Numbered from the stretch's first letter, positions 46,237-58,800 are shown. The stretch is DNA of 64,000 nucleotides from GMQP-bins7 sp963776565 (GCA_963776565.1 CAVZNF010000004.1:1-64000), one strand, 5' to 3'. The notes: generated by a model not told the origin, from the letters alone. A program made the numbers and translations.

Positions 46237-46248
46237 TGGTATTGACCA
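46237..46248. promoter_or_regulatory. dre-like operator in the divergent ATPase/murQ promoter
   Basis: TGGTATTGACCA is the same 12-mer as the site before the GntR/UTRA gene but in the opposite orientation. It lies 34 bases from the ATPase start and 30 from the murQ start, so it can control both directions. Confidence 0.7.
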
Positions 46249-46277
46249 CCGATGAGGAAGCGGCGTAGACTCGCGCG

Positions 46278-47183
46278 ATGGTCGAGAGACGTTCTGATAA
46301 CGGAAGCCGGAGGCGACTCCGAGCGCCGGCTACGAGAGCAAGCCGACGCTCGACCTCGTCGAGCTCATGAACACGGTCGGACGCGACTGTGCCGAGCGCC
46401 GTGGCGGCCGCGGCGCCCGCGATCGCAGAGGCGGTCGATGCAATCGCCGAGCGCACTTCGCGCCGGCGGCCGGCTCATCTACGTCGGCGCCGGCTCGTCC
46501 GGTCGCATCGCCGCGCTGGACGCCTCGGAATGCGAAGCGACCTTCTCCACCCCGCCCGGCATGGTCGTCGCTCTCGTCGCCGGAGGAGAGTCCGCGCCCG
46601 CGCTCGTCCAGGCAGCCGCCGAGGACGACCGCGACACGGGCGCGGCCGACGTCGAAGCGCTCTCGATCGGCGCTGCCGACGCCGTCGTCGGCATGAGCGC
46701 AAGCGGGTCGACGCCGTACGTGCTCGGAGCGCTCGAGGCCGCAGGCACGCAGGTGCGCTCACGGCGTGTGTCGTGTGCGACCCCCGGCTCGAAGCTCGGC
46801 GTCGATCGTCGAGCACGAGATCGCTCGTCGTCGTCGGCCCCGAGTTCATCGCGGGGTCGACCCGGCTCAAAGCCGGCACCGCGCAGAAGCTCGTGCTCAA
46901 CACGATCTCGACGATCTCGATGATCCGGCTCGGGAAGACGTACGGGAACCTCATGGTCGACGTCGTCGCAGCGAACGAGAAGCTCCAGGAGCGCGTGCGG
47001 CGGATCGTTGCTTCTGCGAGCGGCGCCTCCGCGACGGAGGTCGACGATGCGATCGCCGACGCAGACGGAGATGCGCGTGTTGCGATTGTCATGCTGCTCG
47101 CGCGGGTCGATGCCCAGGAGGCGCGTCGACGCCTGGACGAGTCCGATAGAAGCATCGCCCAGGCGCTCGAGGCTACGTCGTGA
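46278..47183 (+). CDS. murQ: N-acetylmuramic acid 6-phosphate etherase MurQ, frame-interrupted
   Basis: MurQ removes the lactyl ether of MurNAc-6-phosphate to give GlcNAc-6-phosphate and D-lactate. The SIS-domain hallmarks are LIYVGAGSSGRIAALDASEC, VALVAGGESA, VVGMSASGSTPYVLGALEAA, the highly specific FIAGSTRLKAGTAQKLVLNT and IRLGKTYGNLMVDVVAANEK. A C-terminal helical subdomain ends SDRSIAQALEATS. Breaks occur in the first 60 codons and near 46760-46840. Repaired length is about 300 residues, normal for MurQ. It begins the divergent operon and its stop overlaps nagA (GTGA). Confidence 0.9.
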
Positions 47184-48272
47184 GGCTCGGTGTCGAAGCC
47201 GCACTCGTCGACGGAGCGCTCGTTGCGGGCGACGTCGAGATCCTCGGCGGGCGCGTCGCCGGCTTCGGCCTCGCGTCGCCGAACGGCCGCGGGATCGCCG
47301 TGCCCGGCTTCGTGGACCTCCAGGTCAACGGCTTCGCAGGCGTCGACTTCCTGACCGCCGACACCGAGGGATATCGGCAGGCGGGAGAAGCGCTGCTCGA
47401 GACCGGCGTCACCGCCTATCTCCCCACGTTCATCACGTCCCCCGAAGAGCAGCTCCTCGCCGCCCTCCGCGAGGTGCCTGCTGAGACGGACGGGCCGCGC
47501 GTCCTGGGCGCGCATCTCGAAGGGCCGTTCCTGTCGGCCCTGCGCCTGGGAATCCATCCGGCGGCCGCCCGCTGCAACCCCGACCTGGACCTGCTCGAGC
47601 GGCTCCTGGACGCGGGGCCTGTCCGTCTCGTCACGCTCGCTCCGGAGCTCCCGGGAGCGAGCAAAGTGATCGAGAGGTTGTCGCGCCGCGAGATCGCGAT
47701 CTCGGGCGGCCATTCGGATGCGACCGCGGAGCAGGCGAACATCGCGTTCGATCTCGGCGTTCGGAGCGTGACGCACCTCTTCAACGCCATGCGTCCTTTC
47801 CACCACCGCGATCCCGGAATCGCGGGGGCGGCGCTCGCGCGACCCGACGTCGTCGTGCAGCTGATCCTCGACTGGGTGCACGTCGCGCCGGTTACGGCAG
47901 CGATGGTCTGGCAGGCGGCTCAGGGCAGGGTCGCGCTCGTCACCGATGCCGTGTCCGGTGCCGGACTCGAGGACGGTGCGTATCGGCTCGGCGATCTCGA
48001 TGTCGAGGTCCGCAACGGTGTCGCACGCGGGCGCGACCGGCGCGCTTGCGGGGAGCACGCTCACGATGATCGAGGCTGTCCGCAATCTCCACTCCCTCGG
48101 CGTCCCGTTCGAGGATGCGATCGGAGCCGCGACCGAGGTGCCGGCCCGGGTCCTCCGACTTCCGTCCTCGGGTCGGATCGGGATCGGTCTTCCGGCCGAC
48201 GTCGTCGTGCTGAGCGAGGAGCTCGAGCTCGAGCGCGTCCTCGTCGAGGGGCGCGTGCGTGTCGTCGGCTGA
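47180..48272 (+). CDS. nagA: N-acetylglucosamine-6-phosphate deacetylase NagA, frame-interrupted
   Basis: NagA converts the MurQ product GlcNAc-6-phosphate to glucosamine-6-phosphate. Motifs are GFVDLQVNGFAGVDFLT, GAHLEGPFLSALRLGIHPAA with a metal-binding Glu, ISGGHSDATAEQANIAFDLG, THLFNAMRPFHHRDPGIAGA and the catalytic Asp in VTDAVSGAGLEDG. After one extra base near 48035 the end is ALAGSTLTMIEAVRNLHSLG and VVLSEELELERVLVEGRVRV. About 363 residues. The GTG start is coupled to murQ and the stop lies inside the next gene by 14 bases. Confidence 0.92.
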
Positions 48273-49345
48273 GCTGCCCGCAACGGCCGAGTCGACCGAG
48301 CCGGGCTCGAGGTTCCTCCAGGAGATCCGCGAGCAGCCGGATGCGCTGCTTCGACTGCTCGAGCGAGACGCCGAGTTCGCGCGCGTCTCGGCCGAGATGC
48401 GCGAGAGGGGCGCAACGACGATCCGTATCGCAGGTCACGGCTCGTCGGACAACGCAGCGTCGTACGGCATCTACGCGTTTGGATTGCTGCCGCGTTGGAC
48501 CGCGCTGCGAGACTCGATCTCGCTGACTGTCTTCTACGGCGCCGAGCTGGACATGTCCGGCTGTACGGCTCTGGCGCTGTCTCAGTCGGGCCGCACGCCC
48601 GATGTCGTCCAGTACGCGAGGCACGCGCGACGTCGCGGTGCGTACACGGTCGCGATCACCAACGACGCGTCGTCGGAGCTCGCACGCGAGTGCGACGCCG
48701 TGCTTGAGCTCGCCGCCGGACCGGAGCTAGCCGTCGCGGCAACGAAGACTTACTCGAATCAGGTGGCGGCGCTCGGCCTGCTCGCGGCGCACGCGGCGAA
48801 CGAAGGTGCGGCGTTCGCCGCGAATGTGCGGAGCGTCGCCGCCGCAATGCCGCGATTCGTCGCGTCCGTCGAAGCTCGTGTCGCCGCGATGGCGATCCCG
48901 TTCGCGTACGCAGGGCGGATGTTCGTCGTCGGGCCGCGGGCCGGAGTTCGCGACTGCGCGAGAGATTGCGCTCAAGCTGCTCGAGACGTGCCGGATCGCC
49001 GCGGAGCCGCTCACCGCGACAGATCTCGCACACGGCCCGGTCGCGGCTCTCGACTCGCTCTTCCCCGTGTGGGCGATCGCGTCCGACGAGACGATGCTCC
49101 CCGCGGTCGTCGAAGCAGCGAAGCGCGCTCGCGAAGCAGGCGCCACGATCGTGGCGAGCGGCGAGTACGCGGAGTCGATTCCCGGTGCGGAGTACGTGCT
49201 TCCCAGCCCCAAGGCACCCTCCTCCCTCGTCGCACCGCTGCTCTCGGTGATTCCGGGTCAGCTCTTCGCGTGGGCTCTCGCCCGCGCGAGAGGGCTCGAT
49301 CCGGACTCGCCTCGCGGGTTGTCGAAGGTGACGCTCGCGCGCTAG
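48259..49345 (+). CDS. SIS-domain glucosamine-6-phosphate deaminase/isomerase (NagB-II/AgaS type), frame-interrupted
   Basis: Two SIS domains as in the isomerase half of GlmS, without the glutaminase half. The N-terminal block is FLQEIREQPDALLRLLERDA, then GHGSSDNAASYGIYAFG, SQSGRTPDVVQYARHARRRG and ATKTYSNQVAALGLLAAHAA. After one extra G near 48943 it continues GPEFATAREIALKLLETCRI, TDLAHGPVAALDS and DPDSPRGLSKVTLAR. This is the stand-alone deaminase class that makes fructose-6-phosphate from glucosamine-6-phosphate. It completes the path MurNAc-6-P, GlcNAc-6-P, GlcN-6-P, Fru-6-P encoded by three coupled genes. Confidence 0.87.
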
Positions 49346-50057
49346 CGACGAGCGGGCTCGCGCGACTGCGCGGACACCTTGTCGAGAATCGCCTCGAGCA
49401 GCCGCCCCGACGACAGCACGTGCTCTCGCGCCAGCACCTTCGCGCCCTCCGGGCTCCGCGCGGCGATCGCGTCACGGATCGCTCGGTGCTGCCGGTCGTT
49501 CTTCAAGTAGAGCTCGTCGAGGTCGGCTCCGGTCGCCCAGACCGGCTTTACGAGGAACGTCCGGCGCGCCGCCTTCGCCATGCGCTCGATGAGCGGGACG
49601 TCGGCGGCGCGATAGATCACGTCGTGGAACGAGTGGTTGAGATGGAGCCACTCGCGCGCGACTTCGAGATCCTGGCGACCGTCGTGGCTCATCTCGACGA
49701 GCCGCTCGGTCGCGCGATGGAAACGCCGCTCCGCCCGCTCGAGCTCGGCGAGGTCGTCGTCGGTCATCTTCGGGGTGGCGATCTCGGTGGCGAGGCTCTC
49801 GAGCTCCGCGCGCACCATGAAGGCCTCGCGAATCTCGTCGAGGGAGAGCATCCGCACGCGTACGCCGCGGTTCGGCTCGAAGCTGACGAGCCCGAGTGCG
49901 GCGAGCCGGCGCAGCGCCTCGCGCACCGGCGTCCGGCTCACCTGGAACTGCTCGGAGAGGTGCTCCTGACGCAGCGTGCTGCCGGGTGGGATCTCGCCCG
50001 AGACGATCGCCTCCTCGAGGGCAAGCGCGATGTCGTCGGCCTTGGTGCCGTCGGACA

Positions 50058-50058
<1 letters not shown>
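49342..50058 (-). CDS. GntR-family regulator with FCD domain
   Basis: A 238-residue regulator: winged helix (IVSGEIPPGSTLRQEHLSEQ, FQVSRTPVREALRRLAALGL, VSFEPNRGVRVR) and an all-helical FCD effector domain with metal-binding histidines (HLNHSFHDVIYRAAD, RQHRAIRDAI). FCD regulators respond to organic acids. It shares one base with the end of malate synthase and is the last gene of the aceA-aceB transcript, so it probably controls this glyoxylate operon. The TTGGATCCAA palindromes upstream of aceA are candidate sites. It converges on the SIS gene with a four-base overlap. Confidence 0.9.
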
Positions 50059-51607
<1,549 letters not shown>

Positions 51608-51611
<4 letters not shown>

Positions 51612-52870
51612 ACTACTGGCGCCGCCTCGAACTGAGCCTCCTCGGTGGAGCCCTTGAGCGCGAGCGTCGAGCTCTCGCCGCCTGTCACCGCCTCGAGCAC
51701 GGCGTCGAAGTAGCCGGCGCCGACCTCGCGCTGGTGCCGCGTCGCCGTGTACCCGTGCTGCTCGTTCGCGAACTCAGCCTCCTGGAGCTGCACGTACGCG
51801 CTCATCCCGCCTGTGGCGTAGCCGCGCGCGAGGTCGAACATCGAGTTGCAGACCGCATGGAAGCCGGCCAGCGTCACGAACTGGAACCGGTAGCCCATCG
51901 CGGCGAGCTCGTGCTGGAACGACGCGATCGTCCTGTCGTCGAGATGCTTGCGCCAGTTGAACGACGGCGAGCAGTTGTATGCGAGGAGCTTCCCGGGGTA
52001 CTGCGCGTGGACTGCTTCGGCGAACTGGGCCGCCTCGTCGAGGTCGGGGGTCGAGGTCTCGCACCAGAGAACGTCCGCGTACGGCGCATAGGCGAGCGCC
52101 CGCGCGATCGGCGCCTCGATGCCGGGTGCGATGCGGAAGAAGCCCTCGGGCGTCCGCTCGCCGGTCGTGAACTCGCGGTCGCGCTCGTCGACATCGCTCG
52201 TCAGCAGCGTCGCCGACAGCGCGTCCGTGCGTGCGACGAGCACGGTCGGGACGTCGAGGACGTCTGCCGCGAGCCGCGCGGAGACAAGCGTCCTGATGAA
52301 CTGACTCGTCGGGACGAGAACCTTCCCGCCGAGGTGCCCGCACTTCTTCTCGGACGAGAGCTGATCCTCGAAGTGGACACCCGCGGCGCCTGCCTCGATG
52401 AACGACTTCATGAGCTCGAATGCGTTGAGCGGACCGCCGAAGCCCGCCTCGGCATCCGCGACGATGGGCGCGAGCCAGTAGGTGCCGTTCTTGCCCTCGG
52501 CGGAGTCGACCTGGTCGGCTCGCAGAAGCGCGTTGTTGATCCGCTTCACGAGCGCCGGCGCGCTGTTCGCCGGGTAGAGGCTCTGATCCGGGTACGTGTG
52601 GCCGGAGAGATTCGCGTCGGCCGCCACCTGCCAGCCGGAGAGATAGATCGCTTTCAGGCCGGCCTTCACCATCTGGACGGCCTGCGCGCCGGTCAGCGCG
52701 CCGAGCGCAGCGACGTAGTCCTCGGAGTGCAGCAGCTGCCACAGGCGCTCGGCACCGAGACGCGCCAGCGTGTGCTCGATGTGGAAGCGACCGCGGATGC
52801 GCTCGACGTCGTCCTGCACGTAGGGGCGTTCGACCCCCGACCAGCGACCGTTCGTCTCGCCTGCGCCCAT
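51608..52870 (-). CDS. aceA: Isocitrate lyase
   Basis: A 420-residue isocitrate lyase, first enzyme of the glyoxylate shunt. The catalytic loop SSEKKCGHLGGKVLVPTSQF is intact. Also present are YLSGWQVAADANLSGHTYPD, IVADAEAGFGGPLNAFELMK, VLVARTDALSATLLTSDVDE, YNCSPSFNWRKHLDD and GYTATRHQREVGAGYFD. It opens the operon aceA-aceB-gntR and is divergent from the DUF853 ATPase gene across 152 bases of notably lower GC with repeated TGGATCC elements. Confidence 0.96.
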
Positions 52871-52911
52871 CTCCGACCTCCCAAGCTCGATTGTGTCCAG
52901 TTGTACCCAGA

Positions 52912-52994
52912 TTGGATCCTAAGTATGCACTCAGATGGCATCTACTGGCCGAAATTAGCCTTGTCTTGGATCCAAATAGCCTCCGTCTGGATCC
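52912..52994. promoter_or_regulatory. Three TGGATCC elements, one a perfect TTGGATCCAA palindrome
   Basis: TTGGATCCTAA at 52912, TTGGATCCAA at 52966 and CTGGATCC at 52987 lie in the divergent promoter of aceA and the DUF853 gene. The middle copy is a perfect ten-base palindrome of the size bound by FCD-GntR dimers. The stretch is AT-richer than its surroundings. Most likely operators for the GntR regulator encoded at the end of the aceA operon. Confidence 0.55.
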
Positions 52995-53022
52995 CGACCG
53001 GCCGCTGGTACGATCGCGCGCC

Positions 53023-54556
53023 ATGGCGCGAACGGCCCTAGACGCGGCGACCTTCGGCGCCGCGATCGCCGAGGCGTACGCGACGAAGGGCGGAGCCGTC
53101 GAGCTGGGGACCGGGATGCTCGAGGGCTCGCTCGTGCCCGAGGCGGCTGTCCGGCTCCCGCTTGCAACGATGAACCGCCACGGCCTCATCGCCGGCGCAA
53201 CGGGCACGGGAAAGACGCGGACGCTCCAGTTGATCGCGGAGCAGCTCTCGACCGCTGGTGTCGCGGTCTTCACGGCCGACGTGAAGGGCGACGTGTCGGG
53301 GATGGCGATCCCTGGCTCGACCGACGGCCCCGCGAAGAAGCGTGCGACCGAGCTCGGTCTCACCTTCACCCCGACCGGCTTCCCGGTCGAGTACCTGTCG
53401 CTCGGCGGCATCGGCCCGGGTGTTCCGGTCCGCGCAACCGTCTCCGACTTCGGCCCGCTTCTGCTCGCGAAGGTGCTCGGCTCCAACGCGACCCAGGAGC
53501 AAAGCCTGGAGCTCGTCTTCCACTACGCGGACGAGAAGGGCCTTCCGCTCCTCGACCTCTCCGATCTGCGCGCGCTCCTCGACCTTCCTCGATTCGGACG
53601 CCGGGCGAGACGAGCTCAAGGGAATCGGAGGGCTGTCGACGCAGACCGTCGGAGTGCTCCTGCGGTCGCTCGTCGGCCTCGAGACCGGCGGCGGGAACGA
53701 GTTCTTCGGCGAGCCGCAGCTCGATGTCGCCGACCTCCTGCGCACCTCGCCGGACGGTCGCGGGATCATCTCCTGCCTCGAGCTCCCAGCCGTCCAAGAC
53801 AAGCCGACGCTCTGGTCGACCGCGCTCATGTGGCTCGTCGCGGAGCTCTTCGAGCAGCTTCCCGAGGTCGGGGATCGAGACAAGCCGCGCCTCGTGTTCT
53901 TTCTCGACGAGGCGCATCTCCTGTTCGACGGCGCGTCGAAGGCGTTCGTCGAGTCCACGGTGCAGACCGTGCGGCTGATCCGCTCCAAAGGCGTCGGCGT
54001 GTTCTTCGTGACGCAGACGCCGAAGGACATTCCGGCGGACGTGCTCGGTCAGCTCGGCAACCGCGTGCAGCACGCGCTGCGTGCGTTCACCCCCGACGAC
54101 GAGAAAGCGCTCCGGGCGACCGTCCGAACGTTCCCGAAGTCGGACGCCTACGACCTCGAAGAGCTCCTCACGCAGCTCGGGACGGGCGAGGCCGCGGTGA
54201 CGATCCTCAGCGAGTCGGGCGTCCCGACGCCGGTCGTGCACACGCGGATGCGCCCGCCACTTTCGCGCATGGGGCCGGCGGACGACGTGGAGGGCGCGTC
54301 CTATGCAAGCCCGCTCCATGCGAAGTACGCGACGAGGCTCGACAGCCAGAGTGCGAGGGAGATGCTGGCCGCGCGGCTCGATCCGCCGCCGCCGGGAGAG
54401 ACGCCGTCGGCGCCGACCGAGCGGCAGAAGGGCGCTGCCACCGCCGCCGGCCGCGGCGCCGGCGCGATCGGGGACTTCCTCCAGTCATCGAGCGGGCGCG
54501 CGCTCACCCGAGACGTCGTGCGCGGCGTCTTCGGGATGCTGAAGAAGGGCCTCTAG
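53023..54556 (+). CDS. DUF853/HerA-like ATPase, frame-interrupted
   Basis: A P-loop ATPase of the HerA/FtsK superfamily (YjgR/DUF853 family), about 510 residues. Walker A is NRHGLIAGATGTGKTRTLQL, followed by VAVFTADVKGDVSGMAIPGS. One extra G near 53592 shifts the frame; then come RDELKGIGGLSTQTVGVLLR, Walker B KPRLVFFLDEAHLLFDGASK and the arginine-finger region VGVFFVTQTPKDIPADVLGQ. The C-terminal tail carries Pro/Gly-rich linkers. Its cellular role is unknown; family members are thought to translocate DNA or proteins. It is the first gene of a plus-strand unit with a coiled-coil membrane protein and Ppx/GppA. Confidence 0.87.
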
Positions 54557-54565
54557 ACTGCGCCG

Positions 54566-54880
54566 GTGATCCTTTCCGCGTTCCTTGTCGGTCTCGTGCT
54601 GTCGCTCGTCGGCATCGTCTTCGGGTCGGTGCGAGGCGTCTCCCTGTGGCGGCAGGGGAAGCGGACGGGCCGCGCGATGACGAGCGAGCTGGCGCTGTTC
54701 GAGGAGCGCTCGGCCCGAACCGAGCAGCTGCTCGCCGATGCCGACCGCGCGAACCAGGATCTCCAGGCCGCAACCGAGCGTCTCCGCGTGTCCCGCGCAC
54801 AGCTGCAGGTGCTGCTTGGCTCGCTCGAAGGCGCGCAGCGCCGGACGCGCTGGCTGCGCGTGTTCCTCCCGACCCGATGA
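54566..54880 (+). CDS. Small membrane protein with coiled coil
   Basis: A GTG-started 104-residue protein with one N-terminal helix (ILSAFLVGLVLSLVGIVFGS), then a positively charged turn and a heptad-rich coiled coil (FEERSARTEQLLADADRANQ, DLQAATERLRVSRAQLQVLL). It should sit in the membrane with the coil inside. The stop overlaps the ppx/gppA start (ATGA) and it starts nine bases after the DUF853 gene, so the three are one operon. No family recognised. Confidence 0.7.
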   Translation: MILSAFLVGLVLSLVGIVFGSVRGVSLWRQGKRTGRAMTSELALFEERSARTEQLLADADRANQDLQAATERLRVSRAQLQVLLGSLEGAQRRTRWLRVFLPTR

Positions 54881-55820
54881 CGCGCGTCGCAGCGGTCGAC
54901 CTCGGGACGAACTCGACCCGGCTCCTCGTCGCGGACGTGGACGGCGAGCACCTCGATGAGGTGTCGCCGAAGCTCACGATCACACGGCTCGGCGAAGGGG
55001 TCGACCAACGGCGGCGCCTCCTCCCCGTGCCCATCGCCCGCGTCCGGAACTGCCTCGCCGAATATCGGCAGGAGCTCGAGTCCCTCGGCGCCAAGCGGAC
55101 GCTCTGCATTGCAACGAGCTCCGTGCGCGACGCGGAGAACGGCGAGGCGTTCCTCGGCGAGATCGAGTGGAGCTACGGGTTCACGACCCGCCTTCTCGCC
55201 GGCACCGAGGAGGCGGCGATGATGATCCGCGGCGTCACGGCCGGCCGTCCTCCCCTCGACGACGTCCTCGTCGTGGACATCGGCGGCGGCTCGACGGAGC
55301 TCGTGCTCGCAGCTGACGACGAGGTCGCGTTCGCGACGAGCCTCGATGTCGGCTGCGTGAGGATCACGGAGCGTTTCCTCGGCTCGGATCCGCCGTCTCG
55401 ACCGGAGCTCGCCGCCGCCGGCGCGTACGTCCGCTCACTCCTCCCGCCGCTCGAGGCAGGGAGCGCGATCGGCGTCGCCGGGACGGTCACGACGCTCGCG
55501 ACGCTCGACCTCGGCGACGCAGAATACGACCCCGCAAGGACGCACGGCCACCGACTGTCGCTCGCCTCCGTCGAAGCGCAACTCGAGCAACTCGCCGCGA
55601 TGACCACGGACGAGCGGGTCGCGATTCACGGCATCGAGCCGGGCCGCGCCTCCGTCATCGTCGCCGGGATCGTCGTCCTGCGCGAGGTGATGAGCGCGTA
55701 CGGTCTCTCGGAGATCGAAGTGTCCGAGCGCGACGTTCTCCACGGCGCCGCGTTCGCGGCCGCCGAGCTGCCCGAGCCCGAGGAGGGCGCGGCACCCCCG
55801 GCGCCTACACCTGCTGCTGA
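54877..55820 (+). CDS. ppx: Ppx/GppA exopolyphosphatase/guanosine pentaphosphatase, 3' end uncertain
   Basis: Short Ppx/GppA form of the ASKHA fold. Motifs are VAAVDLGTNSTRLLVADVDG, LCIATSSVRDAENGEAFLGE, VLVVDIGGGSTELVLAADDE, IGVAGTVTTLATLDLG and the end EVSERDVLHGAAFAAAELPE. The enzyme removes phosphate from polyphosphate or pppGpp. The open frame does not stop at the expected place but continues antisense through the converging cyclase gene. One base change in the run of five C near 55797 gives a TGA at 55818, which would be the natural end at about 314 residues. Confidence 0.85.
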
Positions 55821-55824
55821 GCCG

Positions 55825-58800
55825 TCATGCGGCGCGTGCGAGAACCGGCGACGCGCCGAGCGCGGCGAAGATCGCCTCGGCCTCACGTGCCGCATCGGGA
55901 TCGCCGCAGCGACCCAGACCGAGCAACGCGTAGCCGCGCTCGACGACGCTCCCGTATTCGCCCCACCTTTCGGCAGCGCCCCGGAAGAGTGCTACCGCCT
56001 CGTCATGCGCGCCCTCCAGTTTCGGCGAGCATTGCGCGAGCAGAGATGCGTGCACACACGTTCCACATCGATACGTCATCGGAGCCTTCGAGGAATGCCT
56101 CGACCAGACCGCAGCTCGCCGGACTCGGCCGCTATGCGCGCGGGCCAGACGAGACAGTAGGTGCGCCAGCCGGATGACGCGCGCGTCAGCTCTTCGAGCT
56201 CGGCGACAAGGTCGAGAGCCCCGCGCGTGTCTCCCCGTGCCGACGCGACCAGGGCCGCAGCCGTGAGCCCAGGCACGACGACCTGAGGGTCGCCGCTGCT
56301 TCTGGCGAGCGGTACCAGCGCATCGACATGGGCGGCGGCCGCCTGGATCGCACCACGGTGGACAAGAACGTCACTCAGGTACAGGCGTGCGAATACCTCG
56401 AGCTGCCCTCCGCCGTGGCCTCGCGGCCCAACCCAGGACCTCTTCGGCTTCGACTCGAAGCTCACTCCACTCACCGAGATGGTAACGGGCTCGTAGTCGA
56501 CTCCCCGCGCTGCCATATGCTCGGCCTGCTTCAAGCCGCGGCTGCGCGAGAACTCGATTGCATCGTCCCAGGCATCCCGCGCGGCGGGAACGGATTCGAA
56601 GTAGAAGAGCGCGTCGGCGAGGTTGTTCATCGCGATAGCCGTCGCTCTCCCGAGCCCGAGTCGGAAGCCGAGGTCTCGCGCCTGACGAGACTCCTCGACG
56701 CATGTGGGATCCCCCGAGTATCCGAGCACGGTGGCCCGCGCCATGACGAGCGCCATGACGTCCTCGACACGAACTCGGCCGCAAGGAGCGAGACCCTTCT
56801 CCACCAGAGTCATCGCCTCGGCGTAACGTCCTGCGATCGCCGCACGATGCGCTCCACCGCCGTACGCGGCGACAAGATCGGGGCCGGGATCCCGCTCGAG
56901 GATGGAGATCGCCTCGTCGCCGAGCGCCTGGGCGGTGTCGACCTCGCCGTGCAACCACATTGCCTGAGCGAGGTTCCTCATCGCGTCGGCCGCTTCGGAC
57001 GGCTGCTCAGAGCGCAACACGGCGATTGCATCGTGGAAGGCCCCGAACGCCTCATCCCTCTCTCCTCGCTGGACGAGGACATGCGCGAGCTTCGCTAGTA
57101 CAGTGGCCCGCGCGAGCTCGTCCGCTTTGGACAGCTCGAGCGCGCGGCGATAGTGAGACTCGGCCGCCTGCATGTCGAGGTGCAGCGCTCGATCTCCCGC
57201 GAGAACGAGAAACCGCGCGAGGCTGAGCTCGACGTCGGGGCGCAAGTCGCCTGCGGCTCTCGCCAGATCGAGTGCCTCCCCGTAGTGGTAAACGAGGATC
57301 TCGGCGTGATCCGCAACCCGGTCGCCGGCGGTCTGCTCGATCCAGCGTGCCGCGGCGACGTGCTTATCCGCACGAGGTGAGCGTGGGATCTGCTGGTAGG
57401 CGACGTCGCGGACGAGCGCGTGCCAGAAGGCGAACTCGTCCTCGCCGTCGATCGAGGAGACGCGGATCGGGCGGACGAACTCCCGGTGAACGAGCTCGTT
57501 CAGCTCGCGCCGAACAGCACCGGGGTCGCGATCCCCCATGGCTGCGACGGCACCGCTCCAGAAGATTCGTCCGACGACGGCAGCATCGTGGACGAGCGTC
57601 TTCAGCTCCGGTCGGAGCGTGTCGAGCCGCGCCGTCATCAGCGCCTGCACGGTTTCCGGCACGTCGAGGCCCTCGACGTCGCCGCGCTCCCGAAGCATTC
57701 GCGCGAACTGTTCGGCGTAGAGCGGGTTCCCGCCTGCCCGCTCGAGGAGGACGCTCTGCGTCTCCGCCGGCAGGAGCGTTCGGTCGAGGAGGACGATGAA
57801 TGAGACGACTGGACTCCTCGATCGAGAGAGGCGAGAGCGAAATCGTCGTCGCGTTGCGCTTCCCTCCGCCCCAGCTCGGCTGCCGCTCGAAGAGCTCGGG
57901 TCGCGCGGTGCAGAGAAGGAGAAGCGGCACCGGCATGCTCCAGTTGACGAGGTGCTCGACGAATTCGACGAGCGCACCGTCGGCCCAGTGGAGGTCCTCG
58001 ATCACGACGACGCAGGGACGACGCGCCGCCACCGCCTCGAGGAACCTGCGCCAGGCCGTGAACGCCTCCTCGCGACTCACGGCGGCTTCGTCCTCGCCGA
58101 CGCCGACAAGCGGCGCCAGTCGAGACGCGAACCAGGCGCGCTCCGCTTCGTCCGCGAAGAGACCGGCGAGCATCACGTCGAGCTTCGCTGCGGTCTCGCG
58201 TGGGTCGTCCGACTCGAGGATCCCCGCCTCGGCTTTCACGATCTCGCCGAGCGCCCAGAACGTGATGCCCTCACCGTAGGGCAGGCAGCGCCCGTGACGC
58301 CAGGTGACGATGTCGGGACGCTCGTCGAGGGTGGTGCGAAGCTCGGTGACGAGGCGGCTCTTGCCGATCCCCGGCTCGCCGACGACCGTGACGAGCTGGA
58401 CCGACGATTCGCGCTCGGCGCGGAGGAACGTCTCGAGCAGCAATGTGCGCTCGTGCTCGCGTCCGACGAACGGGCTGTGCGTCGCTGCCTCTGGCTGGCC
58501 GACGCGGCTGCGGGCGTGGGTCGCGCGCCAGACCGGGATCGGGTCGGCCTTCCCCTTCGCCTCGACCGGGTCGAGTGGCTCGAACGTGATCGCCGCCTCG
58601 GCAGACCGCATCGTGGTCTCGTCGACAAGCACGGAGCCGACCGGCGCAGCTGACTGTAGGCGAGCTGCGGTATTCACGACGTCGCCCGTGACCATGCCCT
58701 CGCCTCGCTCGGGGCGCGCGCCCAGCGCGACCACTGCCTCCCCCGTCGTCACGGCTGCACGGACGGCGAGCTCGAGACCGCCGTCCCGCAACTCCTCGAT

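Noticed and set aside
52891..56160. A single plus-strand frame of 1,089 codons
   Set aside because: It joins the start of the DUF853 gene, nonsense, ppx and antisense of the cyclase only because of a frame break near 53592 and another near 55797.
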